This document shows positions 1 through 6,237 of a DNA stretch of 7,009 nucleotides, piece after piece. Made by a program: the position numbers and the translations under genes. Every line of letters begins with the position of its first letter. Positions within the stretch are counted from its first letter, which is position 1. The notes below the pieces were generated by a model that saw only the letters and a list, made by a program, of their open reading frames with translations, made no database searches and had not been told where the DNA came from. This stretch comes from Flemingiibacterium sp045587285 (GTDB lineage: Bacteria > Bacillota > Clostridia > Oscillospirales > CAG-272), in NCBI GenBank assembly GCA_045587285.1, contig JAZNBZ010000038.1, positions 1 through 7,009 of the forward strand, in the 5' to 3' direction.

Positions 1-12
1 TGGCGCGGCGAT

Positions 13-154
13 GTCGCTTGCGACTCGCGCAGTTGGCTACGCCAACTGCAATAGCGATCTTCCTCCTCTCCCTTTTCGTCCTCCCCGAGCGCGCAAAGCG
101 CGCGAGGTCAAGCCGAGCGGTATGCGCTCGTTTCCCCGTTCGCGAGAAGCGCGA
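13..154. repeat. Cluster of five small GC-rich hairpins in gene-free DNA
   Basis: No gene can be supported in the first 175 bases, but the stretch is packed with inverted repeats. They are GTCGC/GCGAC (13-17, 20-24); a perfect 9-bp stem GCAGTTGGC/GCCAACTGC with loop TAC (29-37, 41-49), extendable by TCGC/GCGA at 25-28 and 54-57 across a four-base bulge; GCGCGC-AAA-GCGCGC (89-103); CGAGCG/CGCTCG with a five-base loop (114-119, 125-130); and TCGCG/CGCGA (140-144, 150-154). The units around 84-110 and 135-158 resemble each other: both start CCCCG, hold a hairpin with an A-rich loop and end GCGAGGT, so one may be a diverged copy of the other. None has a U-tract. The cluster lies just past the terminator of the leftward operon. 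It could be an intergenic repeat family or a structured RNA; which one is not decidable here. Confidence 0.6.
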
Positions 155-175
155 GGTTAATGAGTACACGCACGT

Positions 176-201
176 AAAAAAGCGGGAGGGCGAACCCTCC
201 C
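176..201 (-). terminator. Intrinsic terminator of the aminopeptidase operon
   Basis: Read on the minus strand, a perfect 7-bp stem GGGAGGG/CCCTCCC (201-195 with 190-184) closes a TTCG loop and is followed after two bases by six T residues (181-176). It lies 6 bases past the aminopeptidase stop codon, the expected place for a rho-independent terminator. On the plus strand the stem lacks a downstream U-run, so it acts in one direction only. Confidence 0.9.
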
Positions 202-207
202 ACTTGT

Positions 208-1995
208 TTATATCTCTCTCGTAAGCCTTGCAAGCTTCTCCTTGTCCGCACCGTCGAGATACCCTTCGAGCGTTTTGTAAACGCTCTTGTGATACGCGTT
301 GAGCTTTCGTACGTCCGACTCGTCGAGTAGCGACTTGTCGATACCGTCGAGGTCGATAGGACAGAACGTGAGATTTTCAAAGCGCATAAACTGTCCGAAC
401 TCGTTCTTGTACGCCTTCGTGCACACAAGCTCGTTTTCGATGCGTATTCCGTGACTGCTCTCGACGTAAAATCCCGGCTCGTCGGTCGTTACCGTGCCTT
501 CCTCTATCTTTACGTTCGCACGCTCCCAATGGAAGCGGTTCGGTCCCTCGTGCACCGAGAGCAGATAGCCCACGCCGTGTCCCGTGCCGTGACGGAAGTC
601 GAGCCCGTGCTCCCACATCGGCGCACGGCACGCCATATCGAGCGTACAGCCCGTCGCACCCTCAAGGAACGTGAGATTCATAAGGCGGAGCATACCGCAC
701 GCGACGAGCGTGTAATGCTTTTTTACGTCCTCGGGAAGCGTGCCGAGCACGAACGTGCGCGTGATGTCCGTCGTACCCTCGAGGTAGTGTCCGCCCGAAT
801 CTATGAGGAGCATAGGTACGGGGGCGGTCTTGTCTATCTTTGAGAAATTATCTGGCGATGCGGAGTAGTGCGCCATAGCCGCGTTCGGGCCGAACGCACA
901 TATCGCGCCGAAGGACTCGTCAACGAACGTAACGCCGACCTTTTTCGCACATTCCTTGCGAAGCCCGAGCAGGTACTCGTCCACCGTAAGCTCGTCGAAC
1001 TCGCGCTCGCCGAACTTTAATTCAATCATCATTTTCGTCATAGCAAGACCGTCCGCTACGTGGCTGACGCGCAGATTTGCAAGCTCGGTTTCGTTTTTTC
1101 TTGCCTTTAAGAGAAGCGTTGGGTTGTCGCCGTTTATTATTTCGGCGCCTGCAAGCGTATCGACTATAGCCGCGGAAACGGCGGTCTTGTCAAGCAGCAC
1201 CTTTTTGCCCGAAAGTGCCTTGAGGTCTGCGAAGAATTCGCCGTACGGACGGACGGTAACGCCGTTATTATCAAGCGACGCCTTGACGTCGGATACCGCT
1301 TTTTCGCTGACGTAAAGCTTGTCCTCATTCGCACTTACGATAGTGTACGAGAGGAAAACGGGGGTATTGGTAACGTCGCCGCCGCGAAGATTGTAAAGCC
1401 ACGCGATGTCGCAAAGGCTCGACATAACGAGCGCGTCTGCGCCCTTGTCGGCGATTATTTTTCTCACGTCTGCGAGCTTTTCGCTGTGAGTACGACCGCA
1501 GTATTTCGTGTCGAGCTGCCATATCTTCGACTCGGGCAGAGCAGGGCGGTCCTGCCAGATAAGACCGACGTAGTCGGTATCGGTAACGATGGTCGCGCCC
1601 TCGGGAAGCTTCTTTTTGAGCGCGTCGATGATGCTTGCGCCGACGCATTTGCCGTCGGTTGCGAGGCACTTGCAGCCACCCTCGAAAAGCGAGATCATAT
1701 ACTCGTTCGGCGTGGGTACGCCCTCCATACCGACGCGCATAAGGTCGATGGTCGAGCCCTCAAGCTGACGCTCTGCCTGAATATAGTAGCGGCCGTCGGT
1801 AAAGAGCTTGGCTTCGGTTTTCGTAATAACGAGCGTGCCTGCCGAGCCCGTGAAGCCCGACACCCACGCGCGGGATTTGAAATAGTCGCCGACGTATTCG
1901 GACTGATGATAGTCGTCAGAGGTGATGAGGAGTATATCGGCGCCGCGCTCGTTCATAAGCGAACGCAGAGCGGAAAGCTTTTCGATAGTAGTCAT
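208..1995 (-). CDS. pepP: Xaa-Pro aminopeptidase, APP1-like (aminopeptidase P, peptidase family M24B)
   Basis: This metalloprotease removes the N-terminal residue from peptides with proline in second position. There is no signal peptide, so it should act in the cytosol. The 595 residues fit the three-domain APP1 (XPNPEP1-like) form rather than the roughly 440-residue E. coli PepP: two creatinase-N-like domains (about 1-140 and 160-300), the pita-bread M24 domain (about 305-525) and the M24 C-terminal extension (about 535-595). All five metal ligands are present by alignment to known family motifs: D399 (LLIDSGG), D410 (TTDITRT), H473 (HGTGHGVG), E506 (DEPGFY) and E520 (GIRIENE). The probable accessory histidines H376 and H482 (VHEGP) are also there. 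The ATG follows GAAAGGA at 8 bases. The upstream gene ends 30 bases before the start with no terminator between, so the two are an operon. The symbol is used by family; it may not be a strict orthologue of E. coli pepP. Confidence 0.96.
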   Translation of the reverse strand: MTTIEKLSALRSLMNERGADILLITSDDYHQSEYVGDYFKSRAWVSGFTGSAGTLVITKTEAKLFTDGRYYIQAERQLEGSTIDLMRVGMEGVPTPNEYMISLFEGGCKCLATDGKCVGASIIDALKKKLPEGATIVTDTDYVGLIWQDRPALPESKIWQLDTKYCGRTHSEKLADVRKIIADKGADALVMSSLCDIAWLYNLRGGDVTNTPVFLSYTIVSANEDKLYVSEKAVSDVKASLDNNGVTVRPYGEFFADLKALSGKKVLLDKTAVSAAIVDTLAGAEIINGDNPTLLLKARKNETELANLRVSHVADGLAMTKMMIELKFGEREFDELTVDEYLLGLRKECAKKVGVTFVDESFGAICAFGPNAAMAHYSASPDNFSKIDKTAPVPMLLIDSGGHYLEGTTDITRTFVLGTLPEDVKKHYTLVACGMLRLMNLTFLEGATGCTLDMACRAPMWEHGLDFRHGTGHGVGYLLSVHEGPNRFHWERANVKIEEGTVTTDEPGFYVESSHGIRIENELVCTKAYKNEFGQFMRFENLTFCPIDLDGIDKSLLDESDVRKLNAYHKSVYKTLEGYLDGADKEKLARLTREI

Positions 1996-2025
1996 AATTA
2001 GTATCCTTTCGGTTAAATTATTCGG

Positions 2026-2745
2026 TTATTTTTCGAAATTAACGGCGGCACTCTCAAAGACGAGCTTTTTGCCGTTCAGCGCATCCGCATTGGCGGCTTC
2101 CGCCTCGTACGTGCCGTTGTATATCTCAAACTGTGCGTTCATAAGTCCGTCCCCGCTTACATCGTTAACGTAGTAAACGTCGAGGTAAAGCGTATCCACT
2201 CCCCAAAGGTTAAGGTCACTGAATACCACGCGGCGGAACTCGTAAAGCGGACGGCTCTTTGAGGCGAAAACGTAGTCTGTATATACGGTGCCCTTATCGT
2301 CGGAAAGAACGTATACGAAAACCTCGCCCGTCGGACGCTCGGTCAGCGCGTATTTTTCCATAAGCGTGTTTACCGTGCTTCGGCTGTTGTAGCGAACGGT
2401 AAACTGCACCTCGCCTGCGAATTTAGACACGGCGACGTTTGACACGTGATACCAGCCGCGCTGACGCTTGCCGTTTTCGTCCTTCCCGTTGTCGTTGTAC
2501 GGCTCGAGCGGCTCCTGCATCACGGCATCAAATCTGTGCTTCTCGATAGTTTCAATGATGCCCTCTGTCGCGCTGACTCCCGTGAACGCCTTCGGTATTT
2601 TCATTAGCAGCATACGGCCGATAAGCAGAGTAAAGGTAGCGACGATTATAAGCGTTGCAATAAGCTTAAAAACGAATTTTATGATCTTTGCGGGAGTGAA
2701 GCGCTTTTTCGATTCCTCCCACTCGTAATAGTCCATATCTTCCAT
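2026..2745 (-). CDS. Hypothetical single-pass membrane protein, first gene of the aminopeptidase operon
   Basis: I do not recognise this 239-residue protein. The N-terminus is acidic and aromatic (MEDMDYYEWEE), followed by a basic stretch and one hydrophobic segment at about residues 27-49 (FKLIATLIIVATFTLLIGRM). The rest, about 190 residues, is soluble and mixed-charge with alternating hydrophobic runs that suggest beta strands (for example EVQFTVRY and TLYLDVYYV). By the positive-inside rule (basic residues just before the hydrophobic segment) the C-terminal domain should lie outside the cytoplasm. No catalytic motif or lipobox is seen. The ATG at 2745 follows AAAGGAG with 8 bases of spacing, and a canonical promoter lies directly upstream. 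It is co-transcribed with the aminopeptidase gene, 30 bases downstream. A functional link between the two is not evident; the pairing may be only transcriptional. Confidence 0.85.
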   Translation of the reverse strand: MEDMDYYEWEESKKRFTPAKIIKFVFKLIATLIIVATFTLLIGRMLLMKIPKAFTGVSATEGIIETIEKHRFDAVMQEPLEPYNDNGKDENGKRQRGWYHVSNVAVSKFAGEVQFTVRYNSRSTVNTLMEKYALTERPTGEVFVYVLSDDKGTVYTDYVFASKSRPLYEFRRVVFSDLNLWGVDTLYLDVYYVNDVSGDGLMNAQFEIYNGTYEAEAANADALNGKKLVFESAAVNFEK

Positions 2746-2777
2746 AGGAAATTCTCCTTTTCGAGCATACTCCTATA

Positions 2778-2806
2778 ATTATAGCACGGATTTTGTTAAA
2801 ATTCAA
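2778..2806 (-). promoter_or_regulatory. Sigma-A promoter of the hypothetical-pepP operon
   Basis: On the minus strand the -35 box is TTGAAT (2806-2801), then exactly 17 bases, then a perfect TATAAT -10 (2783-2778) preceded by TGC, an extended -10. Transcription should start near 2771, giving a leader of about 26 bases before the ATG at 2745. The -10 lies within a 12-bp perfect palindrome CTATAATTATAG (2773-2784). This may be chance in AT-rich DNA or a small operator. Confidence 0.85.
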
Positions 2807-2830
2807 GAAGAAGTTAGAGAATAATGTATT

Positions 2831-2863
2831 AAAAATAAAAACGGGCGGATGTTTTCCGCCCGT
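2831..2863 (-). terminator. Intrinsic terminator of the metallo-hydrolase gene
   Basis: A perfect 9-bp stem (ACGGGCGGA at 2841-2849 with TCCGCCCGT at 2855-2863) encloses a five-base loop. On the minus strand it is followed by TTTTATTTTT. It begins 4 bases past the hydrolase stop codon and ends before the next promoter, separating the hydrolase gene from the downstream operon. Confidence 0.93.
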
Positions 2864-2867
2864 AGGT

Positions 2868-3634
2868 TTATTTGTCGTTTTCGATAATGTCCATTGCGGT
2901 TGCAAGGGATCTCTCGAGGAATTTTGTCCATCCCTCGGGATCTATAAACGGATTGACGTCCGTCGTGCCGAGCGCGGCAAGCTTTTCCTTGGTCTTGTTG
3001 TTCCATACGTGGTTGCCGAGGAATATATCGACCTTTTCGTTAAGTAAGCGTTTAACGCTTGCAACATATTTTTCTCGGCAGTCGTCGGGGAGATTGTTTT
3101 CTGTAAGAAATTCGCGCATCATGGTATTGCTTCCCGCACCGCCGAACATTCCTGCGCGGTAGGTCGTGCCTCCCTCGGTAACGTCGAAGAAGATTGATAT
3201 CGTACCGTCCGTGTGACCGGGGTGGAGATGCACTTTATTTCGGTATTGCCGAGCTTTATCACATCGCCGTCCGAAATAAGCACGTCGGGTGTGAAGGGGC
3301 GGAAGGGATAGTGGAATATCTCGCCCGAGATAAGCGGCATATCGTCCTTTGAGATGAACACCTTCGCGCCGGTCAGCTCGACGAGTGCGGCGGTGGCATC
3401 GACGTGGTCGTAATGCGCGTGGGTGAGGAGTATGTATTTTATATCCATCGGGTCAAGTCCGACGCGGTGCATATTGTCGATTACAACGTAGAGCGCCTCA
3501 TAATATCCGGGGTCGATGAGTATAAGTCCGTCGCCCGTGTCGATAACGTGCGTGGATGCAGGGTGAGTGCCGACGTAGTAGATATTACCGATCATTCTTG
3601 CCGGTGCAACGTAGTCTTTTTTAGCAAATTCCAT
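2868..3634 (-). pseudogene. MBL-fold metallo-hydrolase (subclass B3-like fold), interrupted by a one-base frameshift
   Basis: Two overlapping minus-strand frames make one zinc hydrolase. The first (from ATG 3634) carries residues 1-139, including the core motif THAHYDH: H72, H74, D76 and H77. It then runs into 32 unrelated residues and stops near 3119. The second frame continues exactly with GHTDGTISIFF and ends at 2868, supplying the third histidine (H141) and the late LGNHVW histidine (H209, repaired numbering). Adding one base at about 3217-3222, where the minus strand reads CACCCCGGTCAC, gives a continuous 255-residue protein reading STPGHTDG. The spacing and the GHTxG and GxH motifs resemble the B3 branch, but there is no signal peptide, so a cytosolic hydrolase is likelier than a secreted lactamase; the substrate is unknown. 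Unrepaired, the product lacks two ligands and should be inactive. GAGGAG lies 7 bases before the ATG. A sequencing or assembly error is as likely as a real lesion. Confidence 0.88.
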
Positions 3635-3669
3635 TTGTAAACTCCTCTGGGAAATTAAACTTCATAGAT

Positions 3670-3698
3670 ATTTTAGCACACCTTTTCGCAAAAGGCAA
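3670..3698 (-). promoter_or_regulatory. Promoter of the metallo-hydrolase gene
   Basis: On the minus strand, TTGCCT (3698-3693) is followed by 17 bases and TAAAAT (3675-3670), with TGC directly before the -10. Predicted start is near 3663, leaving a leader of roughly 28 bases. An inverted repeat CCTTTT-CGC-AAAAGG (3681-3695) sits in the spacer and touches the -35. It could be a small operator, but it is short and may be chance. Confidence 0.7.
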
Positions 3699-3729
3699 GA
3701 GGAAATGATAAATAATTCAAAAAACGTAC

Positions 3730-3758
3730 TTGAAAAAAACATATATCTGTGGTAAAAT
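3730..3758 (+). promoter_or_regulatory. Promoter of the aminotransferase gene
   Basis: TTGAAA (3730-3735), a 17-base spacer and TAAAAT (3753-3758) preceded by TGG form a near-consensus sigma-A promoter. Predicted start is near 3765, giving a leader of about 54 bases. It diverges from the hydrolase promoter, with 31 AT-rich bases between the two -35 boxes, so a shared UP-like region or regulator is possible. Confidence 0.82.
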
Positions 3759-3783
3759 ATAAGATAATGGCAAATTATATCTT

Positions 3784-3799
3784 TTGCAAACGCTTACAT
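3784..3799 (+). promoter_or_regulatory. cre-like operator (CcpA/LacI-family type) in the aminotransferase leader
   Basis: TTGCAAACGCTTACAT matches all 16 positions of the published B. subtilis cre consensus WTGNAARCGNWWWCAW. It has the central CG typical of LacI-family operators, and the half-sites TGCAAACG and TGTAAGCG (reverse complement) agree at 6 of 8 positions. It lies about 20 bases downstream of the predicted start and before the ribosome binding site, a position where a bound repressor would block elongation. Carbon-catabolite repression is therefore inferred. Another LacI-family regulator could be the binder; none is encoded in the window. Confidence 0.6.
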
Positions 3800-3818
3800 A
3801 TACCGAAAGGATACACCA

Positions 3819-5009
3819 ATGGAATACAGAATTTCAAACAAGATGCAGGACTTAAAGCCCTCCGCAATACGCGAGATATTCAAGGCACTCTCCGATCCGA
3901 CGATAATCTCCTTCGCCGCAGGCAATCCCGCGCCCGAATCGTTCCCCGTGGACGATCTCTCGCGCCTTTCCGCGAAGATATTTGCAACCGAGCCGTCGAA
4001 GGCGCTTCAGTACGGCATCACCGAGGGCTATCCCGCGCTCAGACAGGACGTTATCGACCGTCTTACCACTCGCTTTAATATAAATATGGACGGACAGATG
4101 ACCATTATCACCTCGGGCGGTCAGCAGGGAATTGAACTGCTCGCAAAGACGATGTGCAACGAGGGCGATACCGTTATCTGCGAAAATCCGAGCTTTATCG
4201 GCGCGCTCAACGCGTTCCGCTCGCTCGGCTGTAAGACCGTCGGCGTACCGCTCGCAGACGACGGCGGCATCGACCTTGAAAAGCTTGAGGATGCGATGAA
4301 AAACGATTGTCGTGCGAAGATACTTTACCTTATTCCGACATTCCAAAATCCCGCGGGCACCTGTATGCCGCTCGAAAAGCGCCGTGCAGTGCTCGAGCTT
4401 GCAAAGAAGTACAATATCGTAATTTTAGAGGACAACCCTTACGGTGAGCTTCGCTTTGCCGGCGAGGAGATACCTACCATAAAGTCGCTTGACACAGAGG
4501 GCGTGGTCGTTTATTCCGGCTCGTACAGCAAGGTATTGTCGGCAGGTATGCGTATCGGCTTTATCTGCGGTCCCGAGGAGGTCGTTACCAAAATGGTAGT
4601 CGCAAAGCAGGTCGAGCACGTTCACACCAATCAGTTCTTCCAGATGCTCTGCCACGCTTACATCACCGAGTGCGACATCGACAAGCATATCGAGGGTATC
4701 CGCGCACTTTACCGCAGAAAATGCAATCTTATGCTCTCCGAGCTTGACAAGAATATGCCCGACTGTGTAAAATACACCCGTCCCGAGGGCGGTCTGTTCC
4801 TCTGGTGCACGCTTCCCGATAATATCGACCAGGGCGCGTTTATTAAAAAGGCGATGGAGAAGAAGGTCGCCGTCGTTCCCGGTCAGGCGTTCAACTGCGA
4901 CACGAGTGCACCCTCGCAGTGCTTCAGACTCAACTATTCGACTCCGTCCGACGAGCAGATAATCGCGGGCGTGGGCTATCTTGCAGACGCCGTGAAGGCG
5001 ATGATGTAA
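3819..5009 (+). CDS. PLP-dependent aminotransferase, class I/II (LysN/KAT-II-like)
   Basis: This cytosolic transaminase of fold type I moves an amino group between an amino acid and a 2-oxo acid through pyridoxal phosphate. The 396 residues are full length for the 2-aminoadipate/kynurenine aminotransferase-like group (also related to the catalytic domain of MocR regulators, but no DNA-binding domain is attached). Visible elements are the N-terminal AAGNPAPESFP motif near 33-43, the cofactor-stacking SGGQQGIE (99-106), N177 in FQNPAG, D205 in LEDNPYGE, the Schiff-base lysine K238 in SGSYSK, the phosphate-binding R245, and the substrate-carboxylate arginine R370 in CFRLNYS. The exact substrate (aromatic, branched-chain or 2-aminoadipate) cannot be read from sequence. 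GAAAGGA lies 7 bases before the ATG. A strong promoter and a cre-like site precede it. No terminator separates it from tagO, so read-through is possible. Confidence 0.95.
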   Translation: MEYRISNKMQDLKPSAIREIFKALSDPTIISFAAGNPAPESFPVDDLSRLSAKIFATEPSKALQYGITEGYPALRQDVIDRLTTRFNINMDGQMTIITSGGQQGIELLAKTMCNEGDTVICENPSFIGALNAFRSLGCKTVGVPLADDGGIDLEKLEDAMKNDCRAKILYLIPTFQNPAGTCMPLEKRRAVLELAKKYNIVILEDNPYGELRFAGEEIPTIKSLDTEGVVVYSGSYSKVLSAGMRIGFICGPEEVVTKMVVAKQVEHVHTNQFFQMLCHAYITECDIDKHIEGIRALYRRKCNLMLSELDKNMPDCVKYTRPEGGLFLWCTLPDNIDQGAFIKKAMEKKVAVVPGQAFNCDTSAPSQCFRLNYSTPSDEQIIAGVGYLADAVKAMM

Positions 5010-5026
5010 GGGAGCGCACACCGTAG

Positions 5027-5046
5027 GGGCGATTTACGAATCGCCC
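5027..5046. repeat. REP-like perfect palindrome between the aminotransferase and tagO genes
   Basis: GGGCGATT (5027-5034) and AATCGCCC (5039-5046) form a perfect 8-bp stem with loop TACG, flanked by CCGTAG before and GCC after. No U-run follows on either strand, so it is not a standard terminator. From memory, short palindromes of the form GTAGGGGCG...CGCCC recur between genes in gut Clostridia genomes, which would make this one copy of a dispersed repeat. I cannot count copies here. It could also trim or stabilise mRNA between the two genes. Confidence 0.6.
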
Positions 5047-5070
5047 GCCAGAAAATAACGAAAACATTGA

Positions 5071-5092
5071 TGCGCCCGAGGGCGCAAAGGAG
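5071..5092 (+). promoter_or_regulatory. tagO: Hairpin abutting the tagO ribosome binding site
   Basis: TGCGCCC (5071-5077) pairs with GGGCGCA (5080-5086), and the ribosome binding site AAAGGAG (5086-5092) starts on the last base of the stem, 8 bases before the ATG at 5101. The tight 2-base loop probably opens to 6 bp with a 4-base loop. Such a stem may shield mRNA from decay or modulate ribosome entry; this is inference. No clear promoter is seen between 5010 and 5100, so tagO is probably expressed from upstream. Confidence 0.5.
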
Positions 5093-5100
5093 CTTACGTT

Positions 5101-6237
5101 ATGACAACTACTGAAATTATTTATCTTTTAGCGGCGGTGGCACTTGCCGCGCTCGTCGCGTTTACCACGACTCCTGCGGTGAGCGTGCTCGCGCACAAGA
5201 TCGGCGCTATCGACGTGCCGCGCGATGCAAGACGAATGCACAAAACGCCGATACCCCGTATCGGCGGACTTGCGATATTCGCAGGCTTCGTCGTGGCGAC
5301 TGCCGTTTTTTGCGAGCTGACGCCTGAGCTTATCGCCATCTACGTCGGCGGACTTATCATAGTTGCCGTCGGCGTTATCGACGACGTAAGGGCAATAAAC
5401 GCGTGGCTAAAGCTTATCGCACAGGTCGCGGTCGCACTTATTGCCGTATCTCAGGGCGTCGTGCTCGAGTATATAAATTTCTTCGGCACGTACGTTCACT
5501 TTGGCGTTTTGTCCGTGCCGATAACGGTCGTGTGGATAGTCGGTCTTACCAACGCTATCAACCTTATCGACGGTCTTGACGGACTTGCGTGCGGCGTTTC
5601 GGCCATATGCTCGATGTCGCTTTTGCTCGTGATGCTCTTAAAGGGCGAGGTGGCGGCGGCTATGCTGACTGCGGTGCTCGTCGGCGCTTGCATCGGATTT
5701 TTGCCGTTCAACTCAAATCCCGCGAAGATATTTATGGGCGACACGGGCGCGCTCTTCCTCGGATACACGCTTGCCGTAATATCCGTTTCGGGCGTTTTCA
5801 AGATGCACACGGTCATTTCCTTTATGATACCGCTGTCCATCTTCGGTCTGCCGCTTTTCGACACCACGTTCGCGTTCGCACGCCGTATTCTTCACGGCAG
5901 ATCGCCGTTCTCGGCTGACCGCGGACATCTTCACCACAGACTTATCGACATCGGCTTCAATCAGAAGCAGTCGGTTCGCATACTTTACGCGATATGCGCT
6001 ATTCTCGGCACGTCCGCGATAATGTTTACCGAGGAGAATATAGGCCGCGCGATAATCATTATCGCCGTCGGCTTTATAATCTTCCTCGTCAATTTCATCA
6101 TACTGCGCCACAAGAGCGTGCGCGGCAAGATGGGGCTTGAGCTTCACGATCCCGTTGACAGTGACAACTACAAAAAGCGCGAGGACAAGGTAAACCGCCT
6201 CGCTGACGAATTAAAAAATGAAGAAGAAAATAAATGA
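5101..6237 (+). CDS. tagO: Undecaprenyl-phosphate N-acetylhexosamine-1-phosphate transferase (TagO/WecA type, MraY-like family)
   Basis: This polytopic membrane enzyme transfers a sugar-1-phosphate, usually GlcNAc-1-P from UDP-GlcNAc, to undecaprenyl phosphate, the first step of wall teichoic acid or related polymers. The 378 residues include about 10-11 hydrophobic helices and the family signatures in order: RRMHKTPIPRIGG (44-56), the Mg-binding VIDD (D94, D95), NLIDGLDGLA (D157, D160), the cytosolic IFMGDTGA (D214) and the late GHLHHRLID motif (H276, H278, H279). The GHLHH motif and PFNSNPAK favour TagO/WecA over MraY. After the last helix there is a charged cytosolic tail of about 40 residues (from about 336), rich in Lys, Asp and Glu. 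AAAGGAG is placed 8 bases before the ATG. No flippase or glycosyltransferase is visible nearby, so which polymer it serves is unknown. Its 3' end overlaps the next gene by 20 bases. Confidence 0.94.
   Translation: MTTTEIIYLLAAVALAALVAFTTTPAVSVLAHKIGAIDVPRDARRMHKTPIPRIGGLAIFAGFVVATAVFCELTPELIAIYVGGLIIVAVGVIDDVRAINAWLKLIAQVAVALIAVSQGVVLEYINFFGTYVHFGVLSVPITVVWIVGLTNAINLIDGLDGLACGVSAICSMSLLLVMLLKGEVAAAMLTAVLVGACIGFLPFNSNPAKIFMGDTGALFLGYTLAVISVSGVFKMHTVISFMIPLSIFGLPLFDTTFAFARRILHGRSPFSADRGHLHHRLIDIGFNQKQSVRILYAICAILGTSAIMFTEENIGRAIIIIAVGFIIFLVNFIILRHKSVRGKMGLELHDPVDSDNYKKREDKVNRLADELKNEEENK

Noticed and set aside
18..224. A 68-codon plus-strand open frame over the hairpin cluster
   Set aside because: It needs a non-ATG start, has no ribosome binding site, runs through five hairpins and the reverse side of a terminator, and its Arg-rich composition is what palindromic GC-rich DNA gives when translated.
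3046..3060. Palindrome AAGCGTT-T-AACGCTT, partly cre-like when read with its flank on the minus strand
   Set aside because: It lies deep inside the hydrolase coding sequence, fits only 13 of 16 cre positions, and encodes ordinary residues of the protein (around KRLLNE), so chance is the simpler explanation.
2868..3634. Antibiotic-resistance beta-lactamase
   Set aside because: The fold is shared, but there is no signal peptide or other sign of resistance function, and the frame is broken; only a generic MBL-fold hydrolase can be supported.
4425..5021. Long minus-strand frames opposite the aminotransferase gene (198 and 164 codons)
   Set aside because: They are shadows of a gene with all catalytic residues intact on the plus strand; no ribosome binding site or family motif supports them.
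5027..5046. Terminator between the aminotransferase and tagO genes
   Set aside because: The stem is strong but neither strand has a following U-run, so it was called a repeat instead.
6234..6237. ATGA overlap at the tagO stop as the start of the next gene
   Set aside because: That ATG is in another frame and meets a stop after about a dozen codons; the frame from 6218 is the one that stays open.
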